A stretch of 64,000 nucleotides of DNA from Corallium rubrum. Taxonomy: Eukaryota > Cnidaria > Anthozoa > Scleralcyonacea > Coralliidae. Below are positions 1 to 10,956 of this stretch, piece by piece (positions within the stretch are counted from its first letter, which is position 1; each line of letters opens with the position of its first letter). The stretch lies in assembly GCA_964035015.1 (NCBI GenBank), contig OZ036007.1, positions 317,957 through 381,956 of the forward strand, written 5' to 3'. Below the pieces are notes generated by a model that did no database searches, was not told the origin of the DNA, and was given only the letters and a program-made list of their open reading frames with translations. Position numbers and translations under genes: made by a program.

Positions 1-65
1 TTACTACTACGTGGCCGACGCTGTCCTAGAAGCTTTTGATATATATAGACTACTACTACTAGACT
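1..65. repeat. Fragment of Penelope-type terminal sequence and TACTAC simple repeat
   Basis: The block reading cgacgctgtcctagaagctt at 16-35 recurs at about 12900 and 25520, each time just outside the attaccagggttaagtcacg termini of the Penelope-like repeats. This is probably a remnant of the same family. A short actactact repeat follows. Confidence 0.45.
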
Positions 66-445
66 ACTACGGGGAGCACGGGTGGCGTGTGCTGTTAGGG
101 CGCTGCCTCTCACCAATAGTTAAGCCCGGTTAGACGGGGTTAGTACTTGGATGGGTGACCGCTTGGGAATGACCCCGTTGTCCGGCTTGGACTTATGTGA
201 GTAGAGTTGTAGTTGATCTCTCCTGTGCTTCGAGGGTTTTTCGCCGGGTTCTCCTGTTTTCCTTCCTCCATAAAATCAACACCTAACATCTCAGCTGTGA
301 TCCTTGGTCTGAACTGTGTCGTTGGCGGCTGCTTCGAGCGCCTTGATATGCCTCGACACGGCCACGTTGATCTGCGTCCTTTGCAATTCAGCCACTGGCT
401 GCAAGTAAGGATGATTAGCCCCCAGTCCTTACTTACCTACTTACG
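66..445 (+). repeat. 5S rRNA-derived SINE-like repeat, copy 1
   Basis: Positions 120-180 match the 3' half of eukaryotic 5S rRNA, including the internal control region around tagtacttggatgggtgacc. The 5' half is degenerate, so this is not a working 5S gene. A body of about 260 bp follows, containing cgagggtttttcgccgggtt and ending near the ccagtccttactt block. The same head and body occur in reverse orientation at 44668-45030, and a body fragment lies at 46985-47050. A 5S-derived head with a shared body is the layout of SINE3-type elements; mobility is inferred from the dispersed copies. Confidence 0.7.
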
Positions 446-479
446 AAGAGTGTTTCCAGTTTGACTTTATTTATTTATT

Positions 480-930
480 TTATTTTAATAACTTTGCCGT
501 ACACATTACAAACATAAATACAGACATTAACACAACAGGCTGGGTAACCGCAGCAGCTAGCGCCAATTACTGCGGCCCCAAAACAACTACGATTTAACAG
601 TTAACTTAAAAATATATAACGATATGCAACGTACATTAAATACATTAAATTTACTACGATATATCTACTAAAAGCAACACGATGGTGGGTTCATAAGTCT
701 TCGAGCTGTGTTGCATTTTCGAGCTGTTTTCCATGTTCGTGGGTCGCCTACGTCATATGTGTTGTTAAGTGCGTTAATGTACATGTAGTAGTTGAATAGT
801 AACTTCTTGAAGTTTGCGAGTGCGATGTTTTTTGTTGTAGTAGTTTTTGGTAGTATATTCCATGACTCGACCAAACACCACAGGTTTTCTCTGGGTACTC
901 TGGTCTGGTTTCCTTTTGTAGTAACACTGG
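480..930 (-). pseudogene. Possible 3' remnant of a non-LTR retrotransposon
   Basis: On the minus strand a short reading of about 68 codons (874-668) contains an ESWNILPKTT...FKKLLFNYY pattern. This resembles the last residues of CR1/jockey-type reverse transcriptases (a W-N-x-L-P motif followed by FKxxL). No catalytic region remains. The assignment rests on this weak motif only. The rest of 446-890 is AT-rich with nothing recognisable. Confidence 0.3.
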
Positions 931-2612
931 ACCCTTACTGGACCTCTAGAGAGAACAGTTGAGATATGACTGATAGAGTTATCCAGTATAAATAAAGTTA
1001 GTTTATTTAGTTTACTCTTGGTTTCCTTCTGTAGTAACACTGGATCAATGAGGGATGGTTCTTACTGGACCTCTAGAGAGAACAGTTTAGATATGACTGA
1101 TAGAGTTATCTAGGATAAATAAAGTTAGTTTAGTTTACTCTGGTTTCCTCCTGTAGTAACACTGGACCAATGAGGGATGGTTCTTACTGGACCTCTAGAG
1201 AGAACAGTTTGGATATGACTGATAGGGTTATCTAGTAAAAAATAAAGTTAGTTTAGTTTACTGTGGTTTCCTTCTGTAGTAAAACTGGATCAATCAGGGA
1301 TGATCCTTGCTGGACCTCTAGAGAGAACAGTTTAGATATGACTGATAGAGTTATCAGGTATAAATTAAGTTAGTTTAGTTTACTCTGGTTTCCTTCTGTA
1401 GTAGCACTGCATGGATCAATGAGGAATGGTCCTTACTGGACTTCTAGAGAGAACAGTTTAGATATGACTGATAGAGTTATCCAGTATAAATAAAGTTAGT
1501 TTATTTAGTTTACTCTTGGTTTCCTTCTGTAGTAACACTGGATCAATGAGGGATGGTTCTTACTGGACCTCTAGAGAGAACAGTTTAGATATGACTGATA
1601 GAGTTATCTAGGATAAATAAAGTTAGTTTAGTTTACTCTGGTTTCCTCCTGTAGTAACACTGGACCAATGAGGGATGGTTCTTACTGGACCTCTAGAGAG
1701 AACAGTTTGGATATGACTGATAGGGTTATCTAGTAAAAAATAAAGTTAGTTTAGTTTACTGTGGTTTCCTTCTGTAGTAAAACTGGATCAATCAGGGATG
1801 ATCCTTGCTGGACCTCTAGAGAGAACAGTTTAGATATGACTGATAGAGTTATCAGGTATAAATTAAGTTAGTTTAGTTTACTCTGGTTTCCTTCTGTAGT
1901 AGCACTGCATGGATCAATGAGGAATGGTCCTTACTGGACTTCTAGAGAGAACAGTTTAGATATGACTGATAGAGTTATCCAGTATAAATAAAGTTAGTTT
2001 ATTTAGTTTACTCTTGGTTTCCTTCTGTAGTAACACTGGATCAATGAGGGATGGTTCTTACTGGACCTCTAGAGAGAACAGTTTAGATATGACTGATAGA
2101 GTTATCTAGGATAAATAAAGTTAGTTTAGTTTACTCTGGTTTCCTCCTGTAGTAACACTGGACCAATGAGGGATGGTTCTTACTGGACCTCTAGAGAGAA
2201 CAGTTTGGATATGACTGATAGGGTTATCTAGTAAAAAATAAAGTTAGTTTAGTTTACTGTGGTTTCCTTCTGTAGTAAAACTGGATCAATCAGGGATGAT
2301 CCTTGCTGGACCTCTAGAGAGAACAGTTTAGATATGACTGATAGAGTTATCAGGTATAAATTAAGTTAGTTTAGTTTACTCTGGTTTCCTTCTGTAGTAG
2401 CACTGCATGGATCAATGAGGGATGGTCCTTACTGGACCTCTAGAGAGAACAGTCTGGATATGACTGATAGGGTTATCTAGTAAAAAATAAAGTTAGTTTA
2501 GTTTACTCTGGTTTTCTTCTCTAGTAACACTGGATCAATGAAGGATGGTTCTTACTGGCCGTCTAGAGAGAACAGTTTATAGATATGACTGATAGGGTTA
2601 TCTACAATCCTG
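885..2612. repeat. Higher-order tandem repeat, about 124-bp monomers in a 498-bp unit
   Basis: Each monomer carries ggacctctagagagaacagt, then gatatgactgatag and a taaagttagtttagttta tail. Diagnostic variants recur every 498 bp: ccagtataaataaag occurs at 983, 1481 and 1979. Four diverged monomers therefore form a unit that has itself been amplified about three times. A single diverged monomer appears at about 32055-32140 in the CEP20 gene. Confidence 0.9.
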
Positions 2613-3200
2613 GAGAGCCCCCCTCTCTGCTCCACCTTACCCCTCAATGGGGAAGGGATCAGTGGAGCAGAGTCTGCAGAGTTCCCACCCGCACCGGTAC
2701 CACCCGCACTGGAGCTCTTATTTAATTTGCATACTGTTGCTCATGCATATGGGAGCGTACTTGTGTCATTTTGGAACAAACTGCGCAGAATCGCCGAGCC
2801 CAAATTGTTTTTTTCCTGGATTTTGTTTAATTCGTGATTTTCAGACAATCTTGGACAAAAGTGCTTGGGACACTATGCGAAAATCGTCAAAATCGGCAAA
2901 GTGGCCCAACAATTTTGTCCAGGACTGTAGTACTATTAATAAAGTTAGTTTAGCTAAGATAAGTTGAGTTTAGTTGCGTAGAATCTGTCTTTGTTTCTGT
3001 TGTTTACGGTAAGCCTAACCACGTTTACCGGCAGACGTAACCTGGCTGAGTTCGGAAACAAAACAGTTTGTCCGTGGCCACTCTTGTGATAAAGAATTTT
3101 GGCACTCGTTTTCGGATATGAGGAATTTTGAATACCAAGATGGCCGCTAAATTATCGATTTTTTATTTGCCAATAGTTCGCTTGACTATCGATACTGTAC
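2613..3200. other. Non-coding stretch, nothing recognised
   Basis: Between the two tandem arrays there is mixed-composition sequence with a 106-codon open frame (2647-2967). That frame has no recognisable domain, no splice context and no family resemblance. I see no gene here. Confidence 0.4.
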
Positions 3201-3204
3201 TTTG

Positions 3205-3935
3205 ATATCACAATTTGAAACGGTTAGATTGTCTCACTGGTCATCAGAAGGTTACAGGTTGTATACGTATGTAACCTTCACTCACCATCTGAGTTCTTGT
3301 AGCTCAATGGGTAGAGTGTCTCACTTGTCATCAGAAGGTTACAGGTTGTACACATATGTAACCTTCACTTACCATCTGAGTTCTTGTAGCTCAATGGTCA
3401 GAGTGTCTCACTGGTCATCAGAAGGTTTCAGGTTGTACACATATGTAACATTCACATACCATCTGAGTTCTTGTAGCTCAATGGTTCGAGTGTATCACTG
3501 GTCATCAGGAGGTTACAGGTTGTACACATATGTAACCTTCACTTACCATCTTAGTTCTTGTAGCTCAATGGTTAGAGTGTCCCACTGGTCATCAGAAGGT
3601 TTCAGGTTGCACACATATGTAACCTTCATTCACCATCTGAGTTCTTGTAGCTCAATGGTTAGGGCAGAAGGTTACAGGCTGTACACATATGTAACCTTCA
3701 CTCACCATCTGAGTCCTTGTAGCTCAATAGTCAGGGTCAGAAGGTTACAGGTTGTACACATATGTACCTTCACTTGCCATCAGAGTTCTTGTTGCTCAAT
3801 GATTAGAGTGTCTCACTGGCCATCAGAAAGTTACAGGTTGTACACATATGTAAACCTTCACTCACCACTTGACTTCTTGTAGCTCAATGGTTAGAGTGTC
3901 TCACTGGTCATCAGAAGGTTACGGTACACATATAT
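3205..3935 (+). repeat. Tandem array (about 85-bp unit, 8 copies) with tRNA A-box-like core
   Basis: Eight units each contain gtagctcaatggttagag or a close variant, which is the D-arm/A-box sequence of a tRNA. About 30 bp later comes gaaggttacaggttgtac, in the place of a B box but without the GGTTCGANTCC consensus. Each unit also contains the palindrome-like tacacatatgtaacc. The 226-codon open frame over the array is a by-product of a unit length near a multiple of three. The array may derive from a tRNA-related SINE or pseudogene that expanded in tandem. Confidence 0.75.
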
Positions 3936-4041
3936 AACTTTCACTTACAACAAGTAAATTCAATATACACAGAGGTATACAAACGCTTTATTTAAATGCG
4001 ATTAATATACAAATTTATTTTTGTCTCTCAACTATATTCAC

Positions 4042-4866
4042 TTATTTGGCCGAATGTCTTGACAGTATTTTTGAAAAAAGACCAGACTTCGTGTCACGGT
4101 CTTTTTTGGAAGGGTGTAATCTGGTTGAATCTCGATGCTCAAGGCGAGAAGTCCGAAATTCTTTCACCTGACGATCTGATTCCCAAGCCGAAGGAAAACG
4201 AGACACGACATTTAGGTCTGTTTCCGATTTGCGTTTTCCCCCTAATTCTTGCGATAGTCTTGCGTCATGAAGACGAGGGTTGCCATCCATTGAAGTTTTT
4301 CTGATTGTGTCAACATTATTTGTGCAATCGTGCAAAGCCGCCCCACAAGATCTTGCTCGTCGCAAACTCTCCCCACGATTCCCTTTTCTGCGTTTTCTCC
4401 GAAAGCTCTGTCTTCCCAAACTGGATTTCTTGCTGTGGGAGACCGAGTAAGTCTGTGTGCTTGGCTCGTGGATCGCTTCAGGAAGATATGAACCACGTGA
4501 GGATGCAAGGGATTCGGAGTAGGCCGTCATTGTCGCCAGCACCCATTCATCTCGCTCTTCCTCTCGATTAAAAGCCATCAGAAAGCTCGTAGCTGCTTTA
4601 TTTGTGATATTCATACATGACAGGGTGGTACAACTGTTCAGTTCAATCTGATCTAGCTTAATAGACGTAAGCTGATCGAATGGCAGGAAGCTTAACGGTG
4701 CTGAGTCGTTATCTGGCTTGCCTTCAAACGAAATCAAACCATTTGACGTTAGAACGAAGTATTTCATTTTCGGGCTCTTGAACACACCACGATAAAATCT
4801 GATAATATAACCTTGCTTTATTGCTCTCTGCTTCCAACAGCCTACATCACTGTACTCATAATCCAT
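4042..4866 (-). CDS. PH-domain protein, single exon
   Basis: The open frame can encode about 274 residues from the ATG at 4866; the frame stays open about 17 codons further upstream without an ATG, so an upstream exon is possible. The N-terminal half reads as a pleckstrin homology domain at roughly residues 14-115: a first strand around KQGYIIRFYRG, a central KYFVLTSNGLISFEG strand pair, and a C-terminal helix REEERDEWVLATMTAYSE with the near-invariant PH tryptophan. The C-terminal half is Ser/Arg/Lys-rich and low in hydrophobics, probably disordered. PH domains bind phosphoinositides or proteins at membranes. Which subfamily this is cannot be told from sequence alone. No intron is visible inside the frame. 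Confidence 0.75.
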   Translation of the reverse strand: MDYEYSDVGCWKQRAIKQGYIIRFYRGVFKSPKMKYFVLTSNGLISFEGKPDNDSAPLSFLPFDQLTSIKLDQIELNSCTTLSCMNITNKAATSFLMAFNREEERDEWVLATMTAYSESLASSRGSYLPEAIHEPSTQTYSVSHSKKSSLGRQSFRRKRRKGNRGESLRRARSCGAALHDCTNNVDTIRKTSMDGNPRLHDARLSQELGGKRKSETDLNVVSRFPSAWESDRQVKEFRTSRLEHRDSTRLHPSKKDRDTKSGLFSKILSRHSAK

Positions 4867-5291
4867 AGTCTTGTCTATATGGCTGGGCTGTATCGCTCTA
4901 TATTCACCGCTATACAAGTGCTTGCTTGGATTAAGAGCCAGTCGTTAATAGGGTCTCATTTGTCTTCGATTATATAGTGCATCGGATGAATTATTGATAA
5001 CATTATTATTCCATGTAAGGTTAATTAAGAAGTTAGCACTTCATTTCTCAAGGACCTCGTGTTATCCGTCGGAAATACAAACGACAAGCCGCCAAATATT
5101 GGCACGCTCTTGCTAAAAACAGAATCTAAACTTTGCTGACGTTCATTAAAATAGTTATGACTTGATTTGTAAGGAGCTTTTGGTTCCTATTGTGAAGTAG
5201 CTTAAACGGATAACATAATATTATTTATTTCTTACCATGATCTATATGGGTGTGGTGTTTTGAAAGCTAAACTTGACCGTACATGTATTTA
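4867..5291. other. AT-rich upstream region of the PH-domain gene
   Basis: No second gene, repeat or RNA is recognised. It is the natural position for a promoter or 5' exon of the minus-strand PH gene, but no motif is strong enough to call. Confidence 0.35.
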
Positions 5292-5748
5292 AAGGGCTTA
5301 TGCAGCGAAAAATAAGTTCGGGAGAGACTCTGTTATTTCAAAGAACTTTTGAAGTTATAAAGATGGACATTTGCAGCTCTTCCATATCTCACTTCGTTCT
5401 TGAGATATTGAGATTTGTTTTATATGTAAATAACATCACTTAGACGTCACACTGCATAATGACTTGTTGGAAAATCTTGAATATCAATTTGAGAATATTT
5501 AACGAAATCACTTTTAACTGTGCCTGTGCTTATGTGTATCGCAGGACACTATGCTTGAAAAGTTTCAAGTGATGTTCATTATACATTGCGACATCTAAGT
5601 GATGTTGTTTGCACATCACACAAATCTCAATATCTAACGAACGAAGTGAGATATGGAAGAGCTGCAAACGTCAATCTTTATAATTTCAAAAGTTCTTTGA
5701 AATAAGAGAGTCTCTCCCGAACTTACTTTTCGCTGTATAAACCCTTTA
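5292..5748. mobile_element. Foldback (MITE-like) element, family F1
   Basis: The two ends are long inverted repeats: taaagggcttatgcagcgaa at the left and its complement ending ...cgctgtataaaccctttaa at the right. The arms continue through aagttcgggagagactctg, gcagctcttccatatctcac and gagatattgagatttg. The centre is unpaired and non-coding. Relatives with similar arm order occur at 45293-45692 and in the split copy at 48475-58008. Confidence 0.8.
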
Positions 5749-5914
5749 AGAAAAGCGAAGAACCACATTTTAACTGGTTTAGCTTCTTAAATAGATCTGT
5801 ATTTTCAAAGTGAATCGATCTAAATTTAATCGTGGATAGACTAGGTAATTTTGGTGAAGGAAAATTTCGAGTATAGAATATATACAGGAGGTGGACAAAA
5901 AAAGGGGCCATCAT

Positions 5915-6395
5915 TGACAGTATGCATGATTAATGTGCATTGTATAACTTTTATTACAGTACATAAAAATATGCAAAGTTATATATTTTTAGAATGCATG
6001 CGTCAAGATCTGCTCATATATGATATCAAATTCTAATTTTATCCATTGATTTAAAGAAATAATTAATTTAATTTTTCATGATTTTCAATCTTGTAATAAA
6101 TGAAGTGAATCTTGTTCGACTTCTTCCAGTTGGTCTTCGAAATGATTAATGGAGTTTGTATACTATGAAAGTGTTATAACAGCAAAATAGTTAGATATTT
6201 TGTTGCCATTTCACTTGATTTCACTACAGCTTCAAAGCGCGCGTGGCATGCTTTCAAAGTTAATGCATTTTTTAAACCAATAACAAAATTAGAATTGGAT
6301 ATCATATTTGAGCAGATATTGACGCATGTATTCTAAAATATATCGCTTTACATATTTTTCTTTTCTGAAATAATAGTTATTCCACATTAATCATA
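5915..6395. mobile_element. Foldback element
   Basis: The left arm (catgattaatgtg, then tagaatgcatgcgtcaaga, then gatatcaaattctaatttta) is matched in inverted order by the right arm (aaaattagaattggatatc, then ttgacgcatgtattcta, then cacattaatcat). It is non-coding. The short open frame at 5851-6036 lies in the arm and is not a gene. Confidence 0.7.
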
Positions 6396-7016
6396 TTTTT
6401 GTTTCGTTCCCCGCAATTGACATCACAAAAGAAACTGTCATCACAGATGAAAATCGTCCAGTCGTAGCGCAGTGTTGTTGACATAACTGTGATCTTATCC
6501 AATGAAATCAAAATTCCGCATAAAAAATTTAGTTGGAGGCGTGGTTAAACGCCAAAACGAAGTGAAAATATTGCTGATCTAGAGTAATTTGAAGACGTAA
6601 ACAATCCCGTGCGAAGCGAATCATCAATCTTGTGCTGTAGAAAGTAGGAACTTTCCCCTTGTTGAACTCGAGAATGCATTCGTTATGTATGGCAACTGCG
6701 CGTTCCAAAAGGTCAGTCGCACTGTTTCACACGTGTCTAATAATTTTAAAATAGAGCTATTTTATGAACAATGTCAATAATTTGAGGCTAGAAGTTCGTT
6801 ATCATTCATTTGTGGCCCATCTAAATGGATTATTCTGATTCGAGAATTAACTATGACCTATGACGATTAACTATTAACTATGACCTATGACGACGAAAAT
6901 GATGATAGTCCGTTATTGACCTAATTTATATTGATCCTTTTGGCCTTGGAAATTTATGGATTTGCTATTGGCGATTATTCAATAAATACCGCGGTGTCAT
7001 AAATAAGTCAGCTGCA
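6396..7016. other. Non-coding AT-rich stretch
   Basis: No open frame of note, no repeat family recognised. A small direct repeat of ttaactatgacctatgacga occurs at about 6847-6895. Confidence 0.4.
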
Positions 7017-7205
7017 TGAAATTTAAATGCGACGTGCTAGCGTCTCGCAATTTTCCCGAGAAAGCAATTATTTTGGTAACGTTTTATTTTCCTCCTATAT
7101 AGACGGTCAGAAGAGTATTGCTAGTGAATACAAGATTTACGTTGCCAAAATAATTGCGTTCTCACGAAAATCGCGAGACCGCTAGCACGTCACATTTAAA
7201 TTCAG
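7017..7205. mobile_element. Foldback element
   Basis: The arms gaaatttaaatgcgacgtgc and the complement of cgctagcacgtcacatttaa are separated by a short loop. The arms also pair through aattattttggtaacg and cgttgccaaaataatt. Confidence 0.75.
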
Positions 7206-7295
7206 TCGAATTTATGCGACTGCGAATAACCTGAAATAATCAATAGAGCCTGCCGTCTGGACTGCGGAGGAGAGCCAGGGTGAATTTCAGAAATT

Positions 7296-7372
7296 CTCTG
7301 CGCCAAAGGTTTTCAAACATTTATTATTTGTGCGCCAGAAGCACCTGAAAAGTACAAAGCTTGCGCCAAAAA
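7296..7372 (+). repeat. Left cluster of tgcgccaaa repeats
   Basis: Three spaced copies (tctgcgccaaagg, tgtgcgccagaag, cttgcgccaaaaa). They are in the same orientation as the larger right-hand cluster at 13335-13500. Confidence 0.6.
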
Positions 7373-7446
7373 GTAAGATATACAGAATACAAAAATCATT
7401 ACTTCCACGATTTGTTTTAAGGATGAACTATGCATTTATTCAAATA

Positions 7447-7519
<73 letters not shown>
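7447..7519. repeat. (TA)n microsatellite
   Basis: Uninterrupted alternating TA for about 70 bp. Confidence 0.98.
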
Positions 7520-7529
<10 letters not shown>

Positions 7530-7761
7530 CTTATGGCTGTGCCACTGTGGTCTGTGGAACCAGTACTCTATAATTCAAAACATAAATTATCATGTCAATA
7601 CAATGAATATATAATAAATGTTCCTATTCGGTATTTCCAACCCCTGGAAGTCTACATGGAAATAGCCCATATGTAACGTATTATATGTACAATATGAAAT
7701 AAATCGAATAATGAAATATGAATATCCACTGACTGGTTCAACTGTCATGTGTTACAACGTT

Positions 7762-10700
7762 TTAAGTTAAGAAGGAAATCTTGGAGTTTTCCTTGGCAAG
7801 GCGATCAAGAGTTTTGCTGTAGGTTGTTCTCTTCTTCCCACCAATCACAGGTTTCTTGTGCTTCTTTAAAAACTCTCTGGTAATTTCCTGTACTGCTCTT
7901 TCATTTTGCATGGCATTTGGCATACACCACACAATTTTGGACCTAGTTGACAGAGAATCTGTTGTCTGGCCTCCTTTCATTTTCTGCGCATCCATACAAG
8001 AATAGTATGACTCGACAATTGCTTCTGGTCCACCTTTGGCTAAGGCAATGTCAAAAGCAATCATATACTGACATCCAATTGCTTCAGATAGGATACTATC
8101 TGTGTACATTGATTTAATGATAGCTTCTTCGTTGATTCTTACCTGCAGTTCATCTTTACAAGATGAAATGCGAAGCAAGAATTTTGCATGGAGTCTGCAC
8201 CTTGAAGCATCGGTCAGGGGCAAGGCCTTTAGACTCTCTATTCTGAATCTTGGATGTCGTGAGGACAACACTACATACTTTTCTGACTTTGGAATCTTTT
8301 TCTGTGGCCGTTTCATTAAGAACCAGTTACCAATGGTACCATTAGACTCGTTGTTTGCATTCCAAAGGTGATTCTTCATTGCTTGCTTGAACTGGCGATG
8401 ATATACATGGCTTAACTCCTCGTCAAATTCCAAATCGTCATGTCTAACTGCTCTCTGAATGTGTGGTAGAGCAGCGCAATACTTGGAAAACTTTGCAAAC
8501 TTTTTTGCTCCCCACTTCTCTAAACTTCTTTCATCTAAAGTGACTTTACCGCTGCTGGTTCTTTGACCAACAAAACAAGAGAATAGCTGCTCAAGATCAA
8601 ATGCATCATGAAGATCTTCAAGATAGCTTGGAACGTTGGTATATCTTGTTTTCATTGATTCTTCAAGGGCACGTGCCAGTGCTTTTATGTCATGAACACA
8701 GTCTTCTGGTTCTCTCATTACCCAGTTAACTTGTGGGGCAGTACCAGGTGTTACAACACTGTCAATTAGCCATCCTTCTTTCAGCTGTTTTCCTTGAAAA
8801 ACCATTGCATTTATATCTTGAATGTTGCTTGCTAAGGTTGGGCATCCATGACATGTTGCCAAATCAAAGTTGTCTCCAACTCCTGAAAGATTAAAAAAAC
8901 CTAACAAATTAAAAGCAACTTACAGTTTTAGAAGATAAATATAATTGAATGTACATGTACAACATAAATCAAAAGATTAAATAATTTCTACCAATTTTTG
9001 AGAAACAGTAGGAATGGACTAATGTTATTTCCCCGTTCATTATTGCTGTTTTTAGATATTAATTTCAAGAATTACATTTCATTTTCGGTTTACACTTTAC
9101 AGTACGTTTCTTTTATTTTTACCTGAAAGAAAAACTTCAACTTTCTTCCACCATGACACGACCTTCCATCCTGGATACTGCAGGGACTGTAGCAGTATCA
9201 TCATCTTCACAAATGGCTTCATTACATCAGTCAGACTGCATAAATCAATGACATAGTCGTGGCCAGACACCATGAACTCTTTTATCTCATCATACTGATG
9301 GTTGCGAAATGCTTCCAAATAGGTAGAGTAGCTTTCAATAATGTTGGCCAATAATGAGTAGGAACTGCTTGTGAAGCGTGTCATACTATATGATTTCACC
9401 AAATGGGCCCTTACACCAAGGGTTTTGGCAACCATTTGCAACTCTGAGAGATGTTTTCCTGAGTGGAAGGATGATCCGAAAACATTTGACCTCTTGATAA
9501 TTCTTGCAAGGAATTCTTTCGAATTGCCTATCTTGCCCTCTCGAACATCAGAAAAGGCCAAATCTGAGAAGTGACCTGGATCCCACAAGATACTGAAGTA
9601 GGTCTCCAGTACAGGTTGTACATCAAAGTTAAAAGGTAATGACCTCTTTAATTCATCTCTGAATCCAGCACTTTGATACTGTCCATCAGCAATAATGCCC
9701 TGACAGTATGAAAGCTCAGCTGTTTCCAGTTTGTAATTTTCTTTCAACAGCATTATAGAACTGGAGGCTAATTCCTCTGCAGTACCACCTGTTACTCCAG
9801 TGTTATCAATGTTGGCTTTGTATACTGCAGGTGAACCAACTGGCACTGCAATACGTTTACCGTCATGGATGAACATAATCATTGTTGCTTGGTTAGTCTC
9901 TCGTCCCGGAGTTCCTTTGTCCATAGTAAGAGAGAAATGGGGGTTGATGCCAGTGCATTTCATTGGTGTTTTCAGTTGTTTCGACACCTCACTATCAATC
10001 CATGATTCAGCAACTGTTATAATGTTTTTGAATTCCTGCTTGCTATGACCAAAGTCCCCACAGTCAACGCCACACATTGCCTTGTCTGCAACAAATTCAG
10101 GGTATTTCTGGGCAGCAGAACGGCTCTGAATGACAGCAAGAGCTGATCGCACCAAAATTTTCATTGCTGATGTTGCCCGGTCTTCAACCTTTAGCATCTC
10201 TTTCATCCACTTTATTGCCTCATAGTGGATTTTTGCATTATCACCTAATAATAAATAGAAAATATATTTTAAATTTTTTTACATACATACATTCTATACA
10301 TATTCTATACAACAAGGAAGTAATACAACCTCATTCCCTAAGTAAGCTTGAAATAAGGATAGGTATATAGTAATAGTTTTAGACAATAAGAAAGTCTGTA
10401 TTGCAGAGCTTTGCTTTGTTAGCTAAAATTGAATAGCCATGGAATATTTTCATGTCTTAAGAATACCTGAGCATGATATGTGGGTCATTATACTATGTTT
10501 TGTCGAATAGAAGTAATTATTTCCACCATTAATTAGGTCCAGTGCATGCTGCTCATCAAGAACAAGACCTGTAGCAAGACTTCCACCATATTTGGAAATA
10601 TTTCTGTGACCTGGTTTTAACGTCAAGTAACGATGACAGGTTTCGCAACGTAGTATAGCTTTTTGTGATTGCTTGTCTCCATCACCTATTTTGGACAAGA

Positions 10701-10925
10701 AGACATGAAACACCAACATGACCAACTATCTATCTAGATTTTAAACTTTCCTAAAGAAAGTAATTATTAACATGTAACATTCTAACCTATTCTCTGAGTA
10801 TGAAAGGTAGAATGCTGCATGGACAGTACGTGTTTAGGATATAGAGAAGAGAAAAGATGTTGGTCCAAGCTTTGACCTTTTATGTACATGTAAATACAGT
10901 ATGATGATGATGATCATCATCATCA

Positions 10926-10956
<31 letters not shown>

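Noticed and set aside
66..185. Functional 5S rRNA gene
   Set aside because: Only the 3' internal control region is conserved; the 5' half does not fold as 5S and the same body follows in other copies.
885..2612. CRISPR-like array
   Set aside because: Repeats are contiguous tandem monomers with no unique spacers, in a eukaryotic context.
3202..3882. 226-codon repeat protein in the tRNA-like array
   Set aside because: Repeat-unit artefact; unit variants break frame elsewhere and no homologous domain is visible.
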